A DNA stretch of 64,000 nt from Promerops cafer (GCA_013398275.1 VZSE01004154.1:124001-188000), one strand, 5' to 3'; numbered from the stretch's first letter, positions 37,001 to 42,800 are shown. Numbers and translations: made by a program. The notes: generated from the sequence alone by a model not told the origin.

Positions 37001-38217
37001 CAGATTTACAGTGATGGTAACATCTGGAGTCGTTTCCATGTGTATTTGTATACTTTTCCTGAGTGAATGTTTATTATTGAATAAATACATGCCTTGGTAC
37101 GTACAAAGAATTATGTGATTGCAATTAAGATTTCATACTGTTTCTTTATTAGCTGCTGCTGCTGAAGACTGTATTACTCATCCAAAGTACAGCTTAATTT
37201 TTATTATCTTCCCTCTGTGCAAAATTTCCAATTTGTCCCTGTCTGGAATTTTTTTTTTTTTAAGGACTTTGTAATGAAAGTAAATGAGTAATAGCAGATA
37301 ATACTTAGGGAGCACTGACAAATACAACAGATAAGGAAAAACTACATCACTGGAACTGTATCACAACAAAGAACTTGAAGAAGCCCAAAGAATCTGGGCT
37401 ATTTCAGCTCAGAAAATCTCCTGGTCTTCAAATAGTTACTAACTAGGCTGTGTCTATATAATTTTCTTTTACAAGACCACCCACATAGTTAACATATACA
37501 TATATATATATGTTAACTGCTTTTTCTGGAGAGGTGCCAATGTTATGCTTGAGCTTTAAGAGAAAATGTGTGAGTGTAGTGGGTATGAGCTAGCAACTCC
37601 AGTGGGCCTTGGAACAGCTCATTTTGAGATGCTCAGCACTGCCTCATTTTCAGTTGCTCACAATTTTGACCTAAATTTTCCAGACCTGAATGTCATCCAG
37701 AATTCCAGGAGCAAGGCTAGGAAAATGTTGCATTTATTTGAAAGTAATTGTATGAAATAAAGCTTTCTAACAATTCTCAATTATATTTATATAGCTCTTT
37801 CAGTCTTCTCTTGTAACTTTTAACTGTAAAAATGTAAGGCAAAAGCTATAGCTTGACCAACAATATATCCTTTCTAGAGGATTGTTCTTAAAAGTGAATA
37901 GCCTTTGTTTTCAATGTAGCTGGTATAGGCTTCTGCATTTTGTATTAAATTATAATATGATTTCAAACACATCCTAAGAAATACTGTTTATTTTAAGAAG
38001 TGGAAGTTCATGAATAGTAGCAATTTTTTTTTCTTCTTTCCAGGCCAAAACCCATGTCCTTGATATAGAACAACGGCTGCAAGGTGTCATTAAGACGAGA
38101 AACAGAATCAAAGGATTACCTTTATCTATTGAAGGGCATGTTCATTACCTCATTCAAGAAGCAAGTGATGACAACCTGCTCTGCCAGATGTATATGGGCT
38201 GGGCTCCATATATGTGA
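872..38217 (+). CDS. ATR: ATR serine/threonine kinase, 5'-truncated by window (45 exons)
   Basis: ATR is the apical kinase of the replication-stress checkpoint. With its partner ATRIP it is recruited to RPA-coated single-stranded DNA in the nucleus and phosphorylates SQ/TQ sites in CHK1 and other targets. Forty-five exons join in frame to 7,826 coding bases ending at TGA 38215-38217. The first exon begins at the second base of a codon equivalent to human residue 51. If the two missing exons match human length, the protein is about 2,658 aa (human 2,644). Domains in order: HEAT-like helical repeats, UME region (exons 15-16), FAT (about exons 28-39), kinase (exons 40-46) with ATP-contact Lys in MMCKPKDD, catalytic loop GLGDRHGEN and DFN metal motif, and C-terminal FATC ending GWAPYM. 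Splice ends are all GT-AG. The next gene, XRN1, follows on the same strand. Identity is certain; residue numbers rest on the assumed upstream length. Confidence 0.97.
1560..2449 (+). CDS. ATR: ATR exon 4 (largest exon)
   Basis: Residues about 99-395; 890 bp against 878 bp in human (from memory), so a multiple-of-three gain. It encodes N-terminal helical repeats and includes NIEPVYLNMLLEKLC. The open frame overruns the GTAGGT donor by only a few codons before a stop. Confidence 0.96.
2450..3453 (+). other. ATR intron 4
   Basis: A 1,004 bp intron whose only recognisable content is an antisense CR1 3' fragment at about 2870-3068. The rest is unremarkable AT-rich sequence. Confidence 0.8.
2870..3068 (-). 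mobile_element. CR1 LINE 3' fragment, antisense
   Basis: Read on the minus strand this has the familiar CR1 3' order: a GGAAGAAATTTATT stretch, GAGGGTGGTGA, a TGTTGCCCAGAGG segment, GATGCCCCATCCCTGG, a GTTGGGTGGGGCTCTGA segment, then a GGGAGTTGGACTACATG-like tail. It is a 5'-truncated, diverged retrocopy inside ATR intron 4. Confidence 0.85.
3454..3641 (+). CDS. ATR: ATR exon 5
   Basis: Residues about 396-458. It starts HLVSPLYTALK and then runs into a Ser/Asp/Lys-rich, poorly conserved stretch (SDTDGWSSSSDE) that matches the variable basic/serine linker of human ATR. It ends two bases into a codon at donor GTATGA, a weak donor. Confidence 0.88.
3821..3895 (+). repeat. Short tandem repeat, about 20 bp unit
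   Basis: Units starting at 3821, 3841, 3861 and about 3876 share the core TGTTCAATGAAAATTAT. The third unit is shortened and altered. It lies in ATR intron 5, about 180 bp after the exon 5 donor. Confidence 0.75.
4085..4690 (-). mobile_element. CR1 LINE fragment, antisense, old
   Basis: Minus-strand CR1 sequence. It resembles the avian CR1 segments around a CTCCAGGTGTGG motif (about 4139), a CAGGACTT...ATGAAGTTCTTGTCAGCC segment (about 4327-4370), and the reverse-transcriptase part ending GCTGACAGGCCTGTAGTTCC (4573-4592) with CCCTTCTCAAAGATGGG after it. It is heavily decayed with no open reading frame left. The 5' and 3' limits are approximate. Confidence 0.72.
4894..5088 (+). CDS. ATR: ATR exon 6
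   Basis: Residues about 458-523, including EGIAVILRLAALCIVHCS, which aligns with human EGIAVVLQLTALCTVHCS. Donor is GTACCA. The frame remains open for about 40 codons past the donor, but the phase into exon 7 supports splicing at 5088. Confidence 0.9.
5303..5529 (+). CDS. ATR: ATR exon 7
   Basis: Residues about 523-599. It is 227 bp, about 36 bp longer than human exon 7 (191 bp from memory). The extra codons lie in a Ser/Cys/Asn-rich stretch (SSDTCKNTPSSSDS) before the conserved core. The 3' half aligns well with human (IVKIFDALLYAQ). Confidence 0.9.
6338..6490 (+). CDS. ATR: ATR exon 8
   Basis: Residues about 599-650, with DLCGLLSLPWIYSHPDD as the conserved landmark. At 153 bp it is the same size as human exon 8. 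Confidence 0.93.
6634..6826 (+). CDS. ATR: ATR exon 9 (Seckel-type splice-sensitive exon)
   Basis: Residues about 650-714; 193 bp as in human. It contains CVFLLTLFPR and HEVIRATCVKGF. The Gly codon aligned with human Gly674 is GGA at 6768-6770. The exon ends in TTTT before GTATGT, so its last two bases do not fit the usual AG and the donor looks weak. Confidence 0.93.
7432..7691 (+). CDS. ATR: ATR exon 10
   Basis: Residues about 714-801, fairly diverged from human. Landmarks are IKDESELVKEACAAMVG at the start and KPFLILLESKAPSSVKL at the end. Donor GTATGT. Confidence 0.92.
8096..8286 (+). CDS. ATR: ATR exon 11
   Basis: Residues about 801-864, highly conserved, with PHLCKHLDF and NLMEDPDKDVRVAFS. 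It ends on a codon boundary. The following intron is only 101 bp. Confidence 0.95.
8388..8488 (+). CDS. ATR: ATR exon 12
   Basis: Residues about 865-898, containing ISRNNELKDTLILTTGDIG, identical to human. Too short to form a long open frame by itself; supported by phase on both sides. Confidence 0.95.
8796..8967 (+). CDS. ATR: ATR exon 13
   Basis: Residues about 898-955, with LVPFALLHLLHCLLSKS and FFSQYKKPICQ, near identical to human. Donor is GTAAAA. Confidence 0.96.
9622..9789 (+). CDS. ATR: ATR exon 14
   Basis: Residues about 956-1011. It starts FLVESLHSSQM and ends with VFDFPDLNRFLS. It is 168 bp with codon boundaries at both ends. Confidence 0.95.
10435..10514. repeat. Cluster of three perfect inverted repeats in ATR intron 14
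   Basis: Two overlapping 20-bp perfect palindromes (10435-10454 and 10447-10466) run straight into a perfect stem of 22-bp arms (10466-10487 and 10493-10514) around a 5-nt loop TGTGT. The transcript could fold into an uninterrupted 22-bp hairpin. No transposase, terminal repeat family or coding frame is apparent. Confidence 0.9.
10589..10783 (+). CDS. ATR: ATR exon 15
   Basis: Residues about 1012-1076. It begins the UME region with KQLNVNRREILINNFKYIF and ends DELERALHYLK, nearly identical to human. Confidence 0.96.
11105..11290 (+). CDS. ATR: ATR exon 16
   Basis: Residues about 1077-1138, continuing the UME region, with LLRQDYQGLHNELLLRIGEH and FNGLSILASFAS. Donor GTAAGG. Confidence 0.96.
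11730..11822 (+). CDS. ATR: ATR exon 17
   Basis: Residues about 1139-1169. A 93-bp exon encoding PKLLGILAFFNMQLLSSSVG, identical to human. It ends with ATG directly before donor GTGTGT. Confidence 0.95.
11823..13230 (+). other. ATR intron 17
   Basis: A 1,408 bp intron. From about 12440 to 13100 the + strand is unusually pyrimidine-rich (long T and TTCT tracts). This creates spurious hydrophobic open frames with no family resemblance. No repeat family recognised. Confidence 0.7.
13231..13361 (+). CDS. ATR: ATR exon 18
   Basis: Residues about 1170-1213, with LMGPKHISSVRVKMMTTLRT and DDFPELCCR. It ends two bases into an Arg codon completed by exon 19. Confidence 0.95.
13538..13681 (+). CDS. 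ATR: ATR exon 19
   Basis: Residues about 1213-1261, with AWNCFVRSLDH and LLPLIHIQPKETTAIFHFLI. Donor GTACTG. Confidence 0.95.
14544..14637 (+). CDS. ATR: ATR exon 20
   Basis: Residues about 1261-1292, encoding DAVRDFLHEIYFLPDLPELK. A 94-bp exon recognised by protein similarity and matching phase. Confidence 0.94.
15358..15483 (+). CDS. ATR: ATR exon 21
   Basis: Residues about 1293-1334, with STDLQTALQLSMRAIQHENV and DVRIHALTSLKETLYRNQ. Codon boundaries at both ends. Confidence 0.96.
15484..16933 (+). other. ATR intron 21
   Basis: A 1,450 bp intron, the largest in the visible part of ATR. It is AT-rich with purine-rich tracts around 16490-16680. I recognise no mobile element or RNA gene. 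Confidence 0.7.
16934..17140 (+). CDS. ATR: ATR exon 22
   Basis: Residues about 1335-1403, with DANSQARLLCGECLGELGAI and DPGRLDFSTSETQGK, close to identical to human. Confidence 0.96.
17344..17457 (+). CDS. ATR: ATR exon 23
   Basis: Residues about 1404-1441, with FAYGLLMELTRAFLAYADN and AQDSAAYAIQ. The acceptor is ATTAAG, preceded by a fairly poor pyrimidine tract. Confidence 0.95.
18249..18300 (-). mobile_element. CR1 3'-end scrap, antisense
   Basis: ATCATAGAATCATTCAGGTT followed by GGAAAGATCCTCT is the reverse complement of a CR1 3' tail. Only about 50 bp remain, in ATR intron 23 close to exon 24. Confidence 0.65.
18349..18464 (+). CDS. ATR: ATR exon 24
   Basis: Residues about 1442-1480, with ELLSIYDCRETNTD and LWRRFPEHVQEILEPHLNTR. 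It is cut inside an Arg codon (CG then G). Confidence 0.95.
19340..19460 (+). CDS. ATR: ATR exon 25
   Basis: Residues about 1480-1520, with VKKPIYLSKLGDNFAEWSAT and WAGYLITK. Phase matches exons 24 and 26. Confidence 0.95.
20337..20474 (+). CDS. ATR: ATR exon 26
   Basis: Residues about 1521-1566, with VRHDLARKVFDCCSIMMK, then YKVTIYLLPHILVYVLLGC and QEDQQE. Donor GTGAGA. Confidence 0.95.
21641..21848 (+). CDS. ATR: ATR exon 27
   Basis: Residues about 1567-1636, with EIMAVLKHDDQ and LSTQTVFSMLDHLTQWARHK. The 3' end (NAGKSSKDRSDLK) is diverged, as this loop is in mammals. Exon ends one base into a Thr codon at donor GTGAGG. Confidence 0.93.
22141..22165. repeat. AT-only perfect palindrome
   Basis: Two 12-bp arms, AATATTATATAT and its reverse complement, flank a single central A in ATR intron 27. 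The surrounding 60 bp is also almost pure A/T. Confidence 0.85.
22369..22547 (+). CDS. ATR: ATR exon 28 (start of FAT domain)
   Basis: Residues about 1636-1695, with RFLDLIPQDTLAVASFRSK and FITEKKQNIQEHLGFLQ. The donor is GTTCTG, one of the weakest in the gene. Confidence 0.95.
23399..23563 (+). CDS. ATR: ATR exon 29
   Basis: Residues about 1696-1750 in the FAT domain, with KLYAAMHEPDGVAGVSAIRK and LLRDATACYDRAIQLEPDQ, a TPR-like helical pair. Confidence 0.96.
23927..24018 (+). CDS. ATR: ATR exon 30
   Basis: Residues about 1751-1781, encoding IIHYHGAVKSMLGLGQLSAV and ITQVNGVLANR. A 92-bp FAT-domain exon. Confidence 0.95.
24599..24690 (+). CDS. ATR: ATR exon 31
   Basis: Residues about 1781-1812, encoding SEWISELNTYRVEAAWKLSQ and WDLLENYLAS. 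Donor GTAAGT. Confidence 0.95.
25067..25244 (+). CDS. ATR: ATR exon 32
   Basis: Residues about 1812-1871, with VKSTTWSVRLGHLLLSAKKK, then RAEQIVPLSAASFERGSYQR and GYEHIIR. The donor is the unusual GTTTCT, and the frame stays open about 15 codons beyond it. Confidence 0.94.
25245..26447 (+). other. ATR intron 32
   Basis: A 1,203 bp AT-rich intron. I see no recognisable repeat family, RNA gene or alternative exon. Confidence 0.7.
26448..26624 (+). CDS. ATR: ATR exon 33
   Basis: Residues about 1871-1930, with LHMLCELEHSIGPMFQQPDG and YRAKEPILALRRALLSLSK, within the FAT solenoid. Confidence 0.95.
27010..27169 (+). CDS. ATR: ATR exon 34
   Basis: Residues about 1930-1983, with CWLQSARVARKAGHHQTAYN and LYVERAKWLWSK, identical to human over long stretches. 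Confidence 0.96.
27695..27874 (+). CDS. ATR: ATR exon 35 (lacks human-type Thr1989 phosphosite)
   Basis: Residues about 1984-2043, with VLQKGVELCFPEN and LIHGRAMLLVGRFMEETANF. Human ATR has a Thr-Pro autophosphorylation site (Thr1989) just after CFPENE. Here the residue at that place is Ala (GCA 27761-27763, in ENKAP), so no phosphorylatable residue exists there. Confidence 0.95.
27875..29161 (+). other. ATR intron 35
   Basis: A 1,287 bp intron. It contains a CR1 tail scrap at 28765-28815 and otherwise only AT-rich sequence. Confidence 0.7.
28765..28815 (-). mobile_element. CR1-like 3'-end scrap, antisense
   Basis: ACCATAGATACATTAAGGTC, then AGAAAGATCATGGGGTCCAA and CTGTAAAC, matches the reverse complement of an avian CR1 3' tail. 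It is short and diverged. Confidence 0.6.
29162..29304 (+). CDS. ATR: ATR exon 36
   Basis: Residues about 2044-2091, with LPEWEDGHFYLAKYYDKLMP and KQGDLIRYIVHHFG. Donor is GTTAGA, with T at +3. Confidence 0.95.
29706..29803 (+). CDS. ATR: ATR exon 37
   Basis: Residues about 2091-2124, encoding SLQYGNQFIYQSMPRMLSLW and LDFGAKAYE. A 98-bp exon; donor GTAGAA. Confidence 0.95.
30883..31115 (+). CDS. ATR: ATR exon 38
   Basis: Residues about 2124-2201, closing the FAT core: INKVITEHTNHLAPYQFLTA, FSQLISRICHSHDEVFAVLM and AYPQQAMWMMTAVSK. Confidence 0.96.
31816..31950 (+). CDS. ATR: ATR exon 39
   Basis: Residues about 2202-2246, with YPMRVNRCKEILNRAIHMK and DATRLTDKLLELCNKP. The frame continues through the GTACTT donor for about 57 codons, so intron retention would add a tail before a stop. 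Confidence 0.95.
32035..32130. repeat. AT-rich simple sequence in ATR intron 39
   Basis: Nearly pure A/T made of TAATAAT, TATTA and AATTATTA words. TTCATAATATTA occurs at both ends as a direct repeat. It begins about 85 bp after the exon 39 donor. Confidence 0.8.
32581..32781 (+). CDS. ATR: ATR exon 40
   Basis: Residues about 2247-2313, leading into the kinase N-lobe, with LIPLQSVMIPTLPSIPGTHA and WAYIAGFDD. It is three residues shorter than human after THANH. Confidence 0.95.
33098..33241 (+). CDS. ATR: ATR exon 41 (kinase N-lobe, ATP-contact lysine)
   Basis: Residues about 2314-2361. It holds the glycine-rich LKGSDGKSY segment and MMCKPKDDLRKD. The Lys codon at 33179-33181 corresponds to human Lys2327, the ATP-contact lysine. 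Donor GTTTGA has T at +3. Confidence 0.96.
34003..34153 (+). CDS. ATR: ATR exon 42 (kinase)
   Basis: Residues about 2362-2412, with CLRKDAESRRRELHIRTYAV and NDECGIIEWVNNTAG, the hinge region of the kinase. Confidence 0.96.
34832..34988 (+). CDS. ATR: ATR exon 43 (kinase)
   Basis: Residues about 2412-2464, with YMTGKELRQHMLPK, LLPRHPPLFHEWFLRTFPDP. It is cut inside the Trp codon (TG then G). The next intron is only 128 bp. Confidence 0.96.
35117..35270 (+). CDS. ATR: ATR exon 44 (kinase catalytic and activation loops)
   Basis: Residues about 2464-2515. It contains the catalytic loop LGLGDRHGENILFD (Asp codon 35190-35192) and the DFN metal-binding motif in VHVDFNCLF (Asp codon 35247-35249). 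All catalytic residues are intact. This exon is visibly more GC-rich than its surroundings. Confidence 0.97.
36195..36346 (+). CDS. ATR: ATR exon 45 (kinase activation segment and C-lobe)
   Basis: Residues about 2516-2566, with VPEIVPFRLTHNMVNGMGPM and LFRRACEVTLRLMRDQREPL, nearly identical to human. Confidence 0.96.
36596..36701 (+). CDS. ATR: ATR exon 46
   Basis: Residues about 2566-2601, with SVLKTFLHDPLVEWSKPVKG, then NETGEVVNEK, joining the kinase C-lobe to the PIKK regulatory segment. Confidence 0.95.
36702..38043 (+). other. ATR intron 46
   Basis: A 1,342 bp intron. It contains an inverted repeat with 11-bp arms at 37488-37517 enclosing a TA run, and a T-run near 37249-37261. Nothing else recognised. 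Confidence 0.7.
37488..37517. repeat. Inverted repeat with TA core
   Basis: Arms GTTAACATATA (37488-37498) and TATATGTTAAC (37507-37517) flank CATATATA in ATR intron 46. Confidence 0.85.
38044..38217 (+). CDS. ATR: ATR exon 47 (FATC domain and stop)
   Basis: Residues about 2602-2658. AKTHVLDIEQRLQGVIKTRN is followed by LPLSIEGHVHYLIQEASDD and the FATC end MYMGWAPYM. The stop TGA is at 38215-38217. Confidence 0.97.
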   Translation, partial: AKTHVLDIEQRLQGVIKTRNRIKGLPLSIEGHVHYLIQEASDDNLLCQMYMGWAPYM

Positions 38218-39514
38218 AATTTGTTGCCTTTGGAATTATACCATCCACAAGTGCTGTAGCTATAATACTGTTGGGAAGGAATCAGTCAGTGGTACCTGGT
38301 TACTTCTGTTGATTTTTGGCTGCAAGCAGAAGAACAGGTTTATGGTCTTCCAAAATCTGTGTAAAATGTACAGTGCCCTTGCAAGGATGCTATGAATGCA
38401 GATGGGTAAGGTGTTAGGACTTAGCTTTTGTGCACACATAGAAGGCAGTACATAGAACTGTTTAAAAATTAGACTGTGCAAGGCTCTGCAAGTGTCTTAT
38501 TCTGACTATATGAAAAATTTTCATGATGTTGACAGATGCACTCTATAAAGTACTGTATATTTTTGTAAACATGTTTCTCATTTGGCTTAGATTAGAAAAT
38601 ACATCCTATCACTATTAAGCTTCATTGTTTTAAATTGGTTGTTTCAACTTTTGTACTCATATTCAAAAGGACTTTCTATAAAAATTATTAGTATTTCTTT
38701 CCAGCAGTAGACTTTTCTTCAACTTTCTTCCATGTTGCCTGGCTATCTCTAGGAAAGCTTTTGGGATCTTAAATCTTAGCATGAATGAACTGGCAAAGTG
38801 GTACCATTTTCTGAACCTGTTTCCTTAGCCCATGAGTGCAGTGCTCTGAAAAACCCTCCTGAAGGACACGGCACAAAGCTGGGAGTTGGAGGACCCTGGC
38901 AGGGTGGCTGTAACGCCAGGGCAGCAGGCAAATGGTTGTAGCTGTGACTGTAACATCCGTGTAGGCTCCTGAGAGCCTTGCACAGCCCCTCTTCCTCCCC
39001 TGGAAAAAGCACGGCTCTAGGGAGTGTTCTTCAGACTCCATTTCATAAAAGGTGTTTTAACACAGACAAGAGTAGACTAAAATATGGTTGAAAGGCAAAT
39101 GCTAACTTACTGTAATGCTTGCTTTCTAGGCATCCAAATTGTAGGGAAATGATGGATGGGGGGAGATAGGGAAAAATTACACCCTTTTAACCTACAGTAG
39201 GCTATCATTAAAATTTTTGTACAGTAGTTTTGTTTCTGCTATTCTGAGAGACAAACAGCGCTGTTATGTTTTGATCACAGGCTCACACGGTCGTGTGACA
39301 TTAGAGTGTTTCTTCTGTTCAGCTGAAATCCAGAGGTTTGGGAAAGTAAAATAATGGGTCTGCAACTGCTTCTAGGGCGTTTGTTTCTCTAGTGGGTAAT
39401 CTAGAAGTGTTGTCACTGTCCCATAAACGTGACGAGTTTTCCTAGTAAAACATTTGGGTCTTTTCCGGTGCTGTGTTTGAGTGCTGACGTTCTGTTGTTT
39501 TTCCCAGGCTTTAT
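38218..39514 (+). other. ATR 3' UTR and intergenic spacer
   Basis: No exon of either gene lies here. The first part must be ATR 3' UTR. I found no AATAAA between the stop and the CpG island; ATTAAA occurs at 39207-39212 and AGTAAA near 39344. A GC-richer patch spans about 38820-39030 and is unexplained. Confidence 0.7.
39207..39212 (+). terminator. Candidate ATR polyadenylation signal (ATTAAA)
   Basis: ATTAAA lies 990 bp after the ATR stop and is followed by TTTTTGTACAGTAGTTTTG, a T/G-rich stretch suited to a downstream element. It is the only close variant of the polyA hexamer I noticed here, but the position is a guess without transcript data. Confidence 0.25.
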
Positions 39515-39629
39515 CAGTTTATCGCAGCGCAGAGAGCCGCCCGGGGAGCTGTTCCACCGAGCGTTGCCACCGCGCGGGGAGCAGATCAGCTGCCCGGGGC
39601 GGGGGGACGGGGCCCGGGGTGGGGCAGGG

Positions 39630-39630
39630 N
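39630..39630. other. Ambiguous base N
   Basis: The only unresolved base in the window, inside a G-run of the XRN1 CpG island, 100 bp upstream of the start codon. It is probably a sequencing or assembly problem in GC-rich DNA. Confidence 0.99.
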
Positions 39631-39655
39631 GCTCGGCCGCTGTCAGCGCGGCGCG

Positions 39656-39662
39656 CCGGAAG
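39656..39662 (+). promoter_or_regulatory. ETS/GABP-type motif CCGGAAG
   Basis: A perfect ETS core 68 bp upstream of the XRN1 ATG within the CpG island. Such motifs are common near transcription starts of TATA-less housekeeping genes. Function is inferred from motif and position only. Confidence 0.4.
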
Positions 39663-39729
39663 GAGGGCGGAGCGCGGCCCGCGGTGTTTGGTTCCGGCGG
39701 GGCTGTGAGGGCGGCGGGGAGCTGTGGCC

Positions 39730-39804
39730 ATGGGGGTCCCCAAGTTCTACCGGTGGATCTCGGAGCGGTACCCCTGCCTCAGCCAGGTGCTGAAGGAGCA
39801 TCAG
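39730..39804 (+). CDS. XRN1: XRN1 exon 1 (coding part)
   Basis: Residues 1-25, MGVPKFYRWISERYP followed by CLSQVLKEHQ, inside the CpG island. The 5' UTR boundary cannot be fixed from sequence. Donor GTGAGC. Confidence 0.95.
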
Positions 39805-42800
39805 GTGAGCTGGGGGCGGAGCGCCGCTGCCTGACACGGGCCCGCCCCGGGGGGGTCCTTACCGGCCCCTCGGCGGGACGAGGGAGGGGGACGAGCGCGC
39901 GGGCCTCGACCCCGGCCGGCTCTGCGGGACCGAGTCCCAGCCCGGGCCGGGTCGCCGACAGCCGGGGCAGCGCAGGAGGGCGGCTGCGGCTCAGCGGGAC
40001 CCGCTGTTCGGAGCGGCTGAAAGTGGTAGGACGGCGGTGGGAGTTCTCTGCCGAGCAGGCGAGGCGTTCGGTGCCCCCTGACAGCCCGCCTGTCCGGGCC
40101 GAGCTCGCCGCCGGCGGGGAGCAGTTCCCGGAGCCCGCGGCTGGGGCCGGCGATGGTTTCAGCAGTCCCGGATCCAGAGTGCGCTGTTACCCCAGAGAAT
40201 GGTCGGCCCGCGGCGGCTCCTGGCCCGTGGCCGTCCCCGGCTGCCCCGCCGGACTCACTCCCCTCGCTCTGGGTTCTCTCGGCAGCTCCGCCGTGCTGCC
40301 TCAGCACCCGGCGGCCTCGCACCCGCGGAGAGCCCAAGGTCGGAGTTTACTCTTTGTTGGGCTCAGAAAAGTTACAGCTGCTGACAGCCAATGGCGCGGT
40401 AATGACGAGGGACAGGTTTTACAGCTCTGCTGCGTTTCCTTGTCGCCTGCGTCGGACAGTTTGTGTTAGCAGCTAAACCGAGAAGTATGTTCAAGCCTGG
40501 AAAACGAAAGCGTAAATGATACTTCTAACAGTCGGACAAAGACGTCATTTTTTCAGAGATGTCATGTTTTGTACCTGTTGGATTCAAGCTCTTCTAATTA
40601 TCATTTTCAACTGGTGTCACAGATGTGGTTTTATAGATTGAATAAGGATATTCTGAGATAGGTGATAATTGAGAGTGTGTTTGAATATGAATACATTTTC
40701 TGTAAACACCTTTGATTTTTAAAGATTAAATAGCTGTTGTGGTAGTATAACTAAGATGCCCAGCTCAAGTGATTCCCCACCTGGATATTTGGCCTTTCCT
40801 GCTAGTTTGAAAGTAGTTTTCAAAGCTTAGGTCTTTGCTTATGATTTATTGGGCTTCTCTGAAGTGTCTAATGCTATCTGTGTGGCAAGGCGGCAGCAGT
40901 TTATGCTGCCTTTTGTGCTGTTTTCTTAGAAGGCTGGGCTGCTCACGTATCTTTAAACTTGTGCTGAAGAACTGTGGCAAGCTGAGGAGGCAGCAGTGTC
41001 TGCTCTAACCGGGGGGATGGCAGCAGGTGCTACACTTGATGCCTTCTGAAAGAGGTGGTTGGAGCTCTTAAGATAAACAATAAACACGACTTAACCCTTC
41101 CAGGTCACTTGAATATACAGACTGATACATACTGGCATCTAGAGTATATGCTAAGAGAAAAAAAAAGAAAAAAACAAAAAACAAACCAAAAAATTAAAAG
41201 GCCTGTCTATATAAAACAGCATTATTGTTAAATCATATTATAGCTGTGCTTGTTGAAGAAAACATAGGACCTTTTATATATGTTGCTTCTATATAAAAAC
41301 TTTAGTTTTTGTCTTTTTAGAATGCTGCTTGTGCACTGCCCTGCTCACTTATCTGAAAGCATTGAGAGCAGTTTGGTTACTGAGTTTAACCATACTAAAG
41401 ATCATGATGTGCACCAGCAGACTAGTTACAGTAATTGAGTGGGGGTCATTTCTGATCCTGCCTCTAATTTCTTCTCTTCACCATTTCCTCTTTCTAAACC
41501 AGCTCCATTTCTCTTGCATTTGGATGATAAATACAAGCGCAACAAGGTGCCTTTATGTGTCAGCAGCAGTGCTATAGAAAATTGTAACGAGTTGGGAGTG
41601 CCTTTTCCTAGGTGTGATGATAGGGGGGGTTTTGTGAACAGTCTTACTGGGGGATTAAGAAATAGATTTGTTTAATGCCAGTTGCTCTTGTGGTGCATTT
41701 TGGTAACACAGAGGTAGTACTGGCTCCTTTGCATCATACGTTTACCGGCGTTTGTTCTTTATATGTGTTTGTGTATATTTGGGAAGGCTTTCTTTTTTCC
41801 TTTAAAAGAAAGTGTGACTGCTACAGATAAGGCTGTTAGAAGAGCAGAGAACTAGAAGGAAAAAGAAAGTCTGTTTGGAAAGTCTGGGTAAGAAACTGAT
41901 GTTATTATTGCCAGCTCTCTGCTTTTGGTGCTAATTTCTACTCTCCAGTCTCAAAGGTGCTCACAAGCATAGCTGAAGAGACAATTTGCAGTGGCTGGGG
42001 TAAGAGATGCTGAACAGGGGGAGAACTCCAAAGCTTCTTAAGCCAGCTTTGCTTGGAAATATTGTTGGAAATTGCATACTCGGTTTTGTAGTTTTTAGTG
42101 TTTGTAGTGCGGCTGTAAAAGGTTGAATTGATTAAATATGCAGTCTTATAAAAAAAGAAAAAAAAGTCTTCCTGAAAACAGTGGTTTTGGTTTGCTTTTT
42201 CATTTTACAACGTAAAAGATAGTCTGAGCGCAGGGACAAAAGTCCTGAGGTTACAGAAAGAGCCAGGATAAAGTAGGAATCTGTTCAGCTGACTTGGCTC
42301 ACTGAGAAAAATCATGGTAACAGATTGCATGTGCAGGCAAACCCATACCCAGTTCAGATATTCTTACTCTGCCTGTTGGTGTGCGGGAGGTTCCACAGTG
42401 GTCTCACCTCAGTTTATTTCCAGAGTGCTCTCAGGTGTGCCTTGGGCAGTGGCTGCATTCACCAAGCAATACTAACTGTGGCATTTGTAGATTCCAGAAT
42501 TTGACAACTTGTACCTGGACATGAATGGCATTATACATCAGTGTTCACATCCAAATGATGACGATGTCCACTTCAGAATCTCAGAAGATAAGATTTTTGC
42601 CAATATTTTTCACTATTTGGAAGTACTGTTTCGCATTATTAAACCAAGAAAAGTTTTCTTCATGGCGGTTGATGGAGTAGCTCCAAGAGCAAAAATGAAT
42701 CAGCAGCGTGGGAGACGTTTTAGGTAAGAAGATCAGTTCTGACTTTGTCTTGAGGATAGTAAACACTTAAAAGAACCCACTTACTGAAATGTGTGCCATG

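Larger units (their letters stand above)
39515..40340 (+). promoter_or_regulatory. CpG-island promoter of XRN1
   Basis: G+C rises abruptly from an AT-rich background at about 39515 and falls again near 40340, with dense CpG. The island covers the XRN1 start codon, exon 1 and the 5' part of intron 1. It contains GC-box-like GGGGCGGGGGG (about 39597-39607), CCGGAAG (39656-39662) and GGGCGG motifs, with no TATA box near the start. The features are typical of a housekeeping promoter. Confidence 0.85.

Noticed and set aside
39801..40337. 178-codon minus-strand open frame in the same island
   Set aside because: It has the same compositional cause and no recognisable domain.
39429..40469. 346-codon open frame across the XRN1 CpG island
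   Set aside because: It crosses the N at 39630, overlaps XRN1 exon 1 in another frame, and is Gly/Ala/Arg/Pro-rich as expected from GC-rich DNA with few stops. The XRN1 frame through MGVPKFYRWI is the conserved one.
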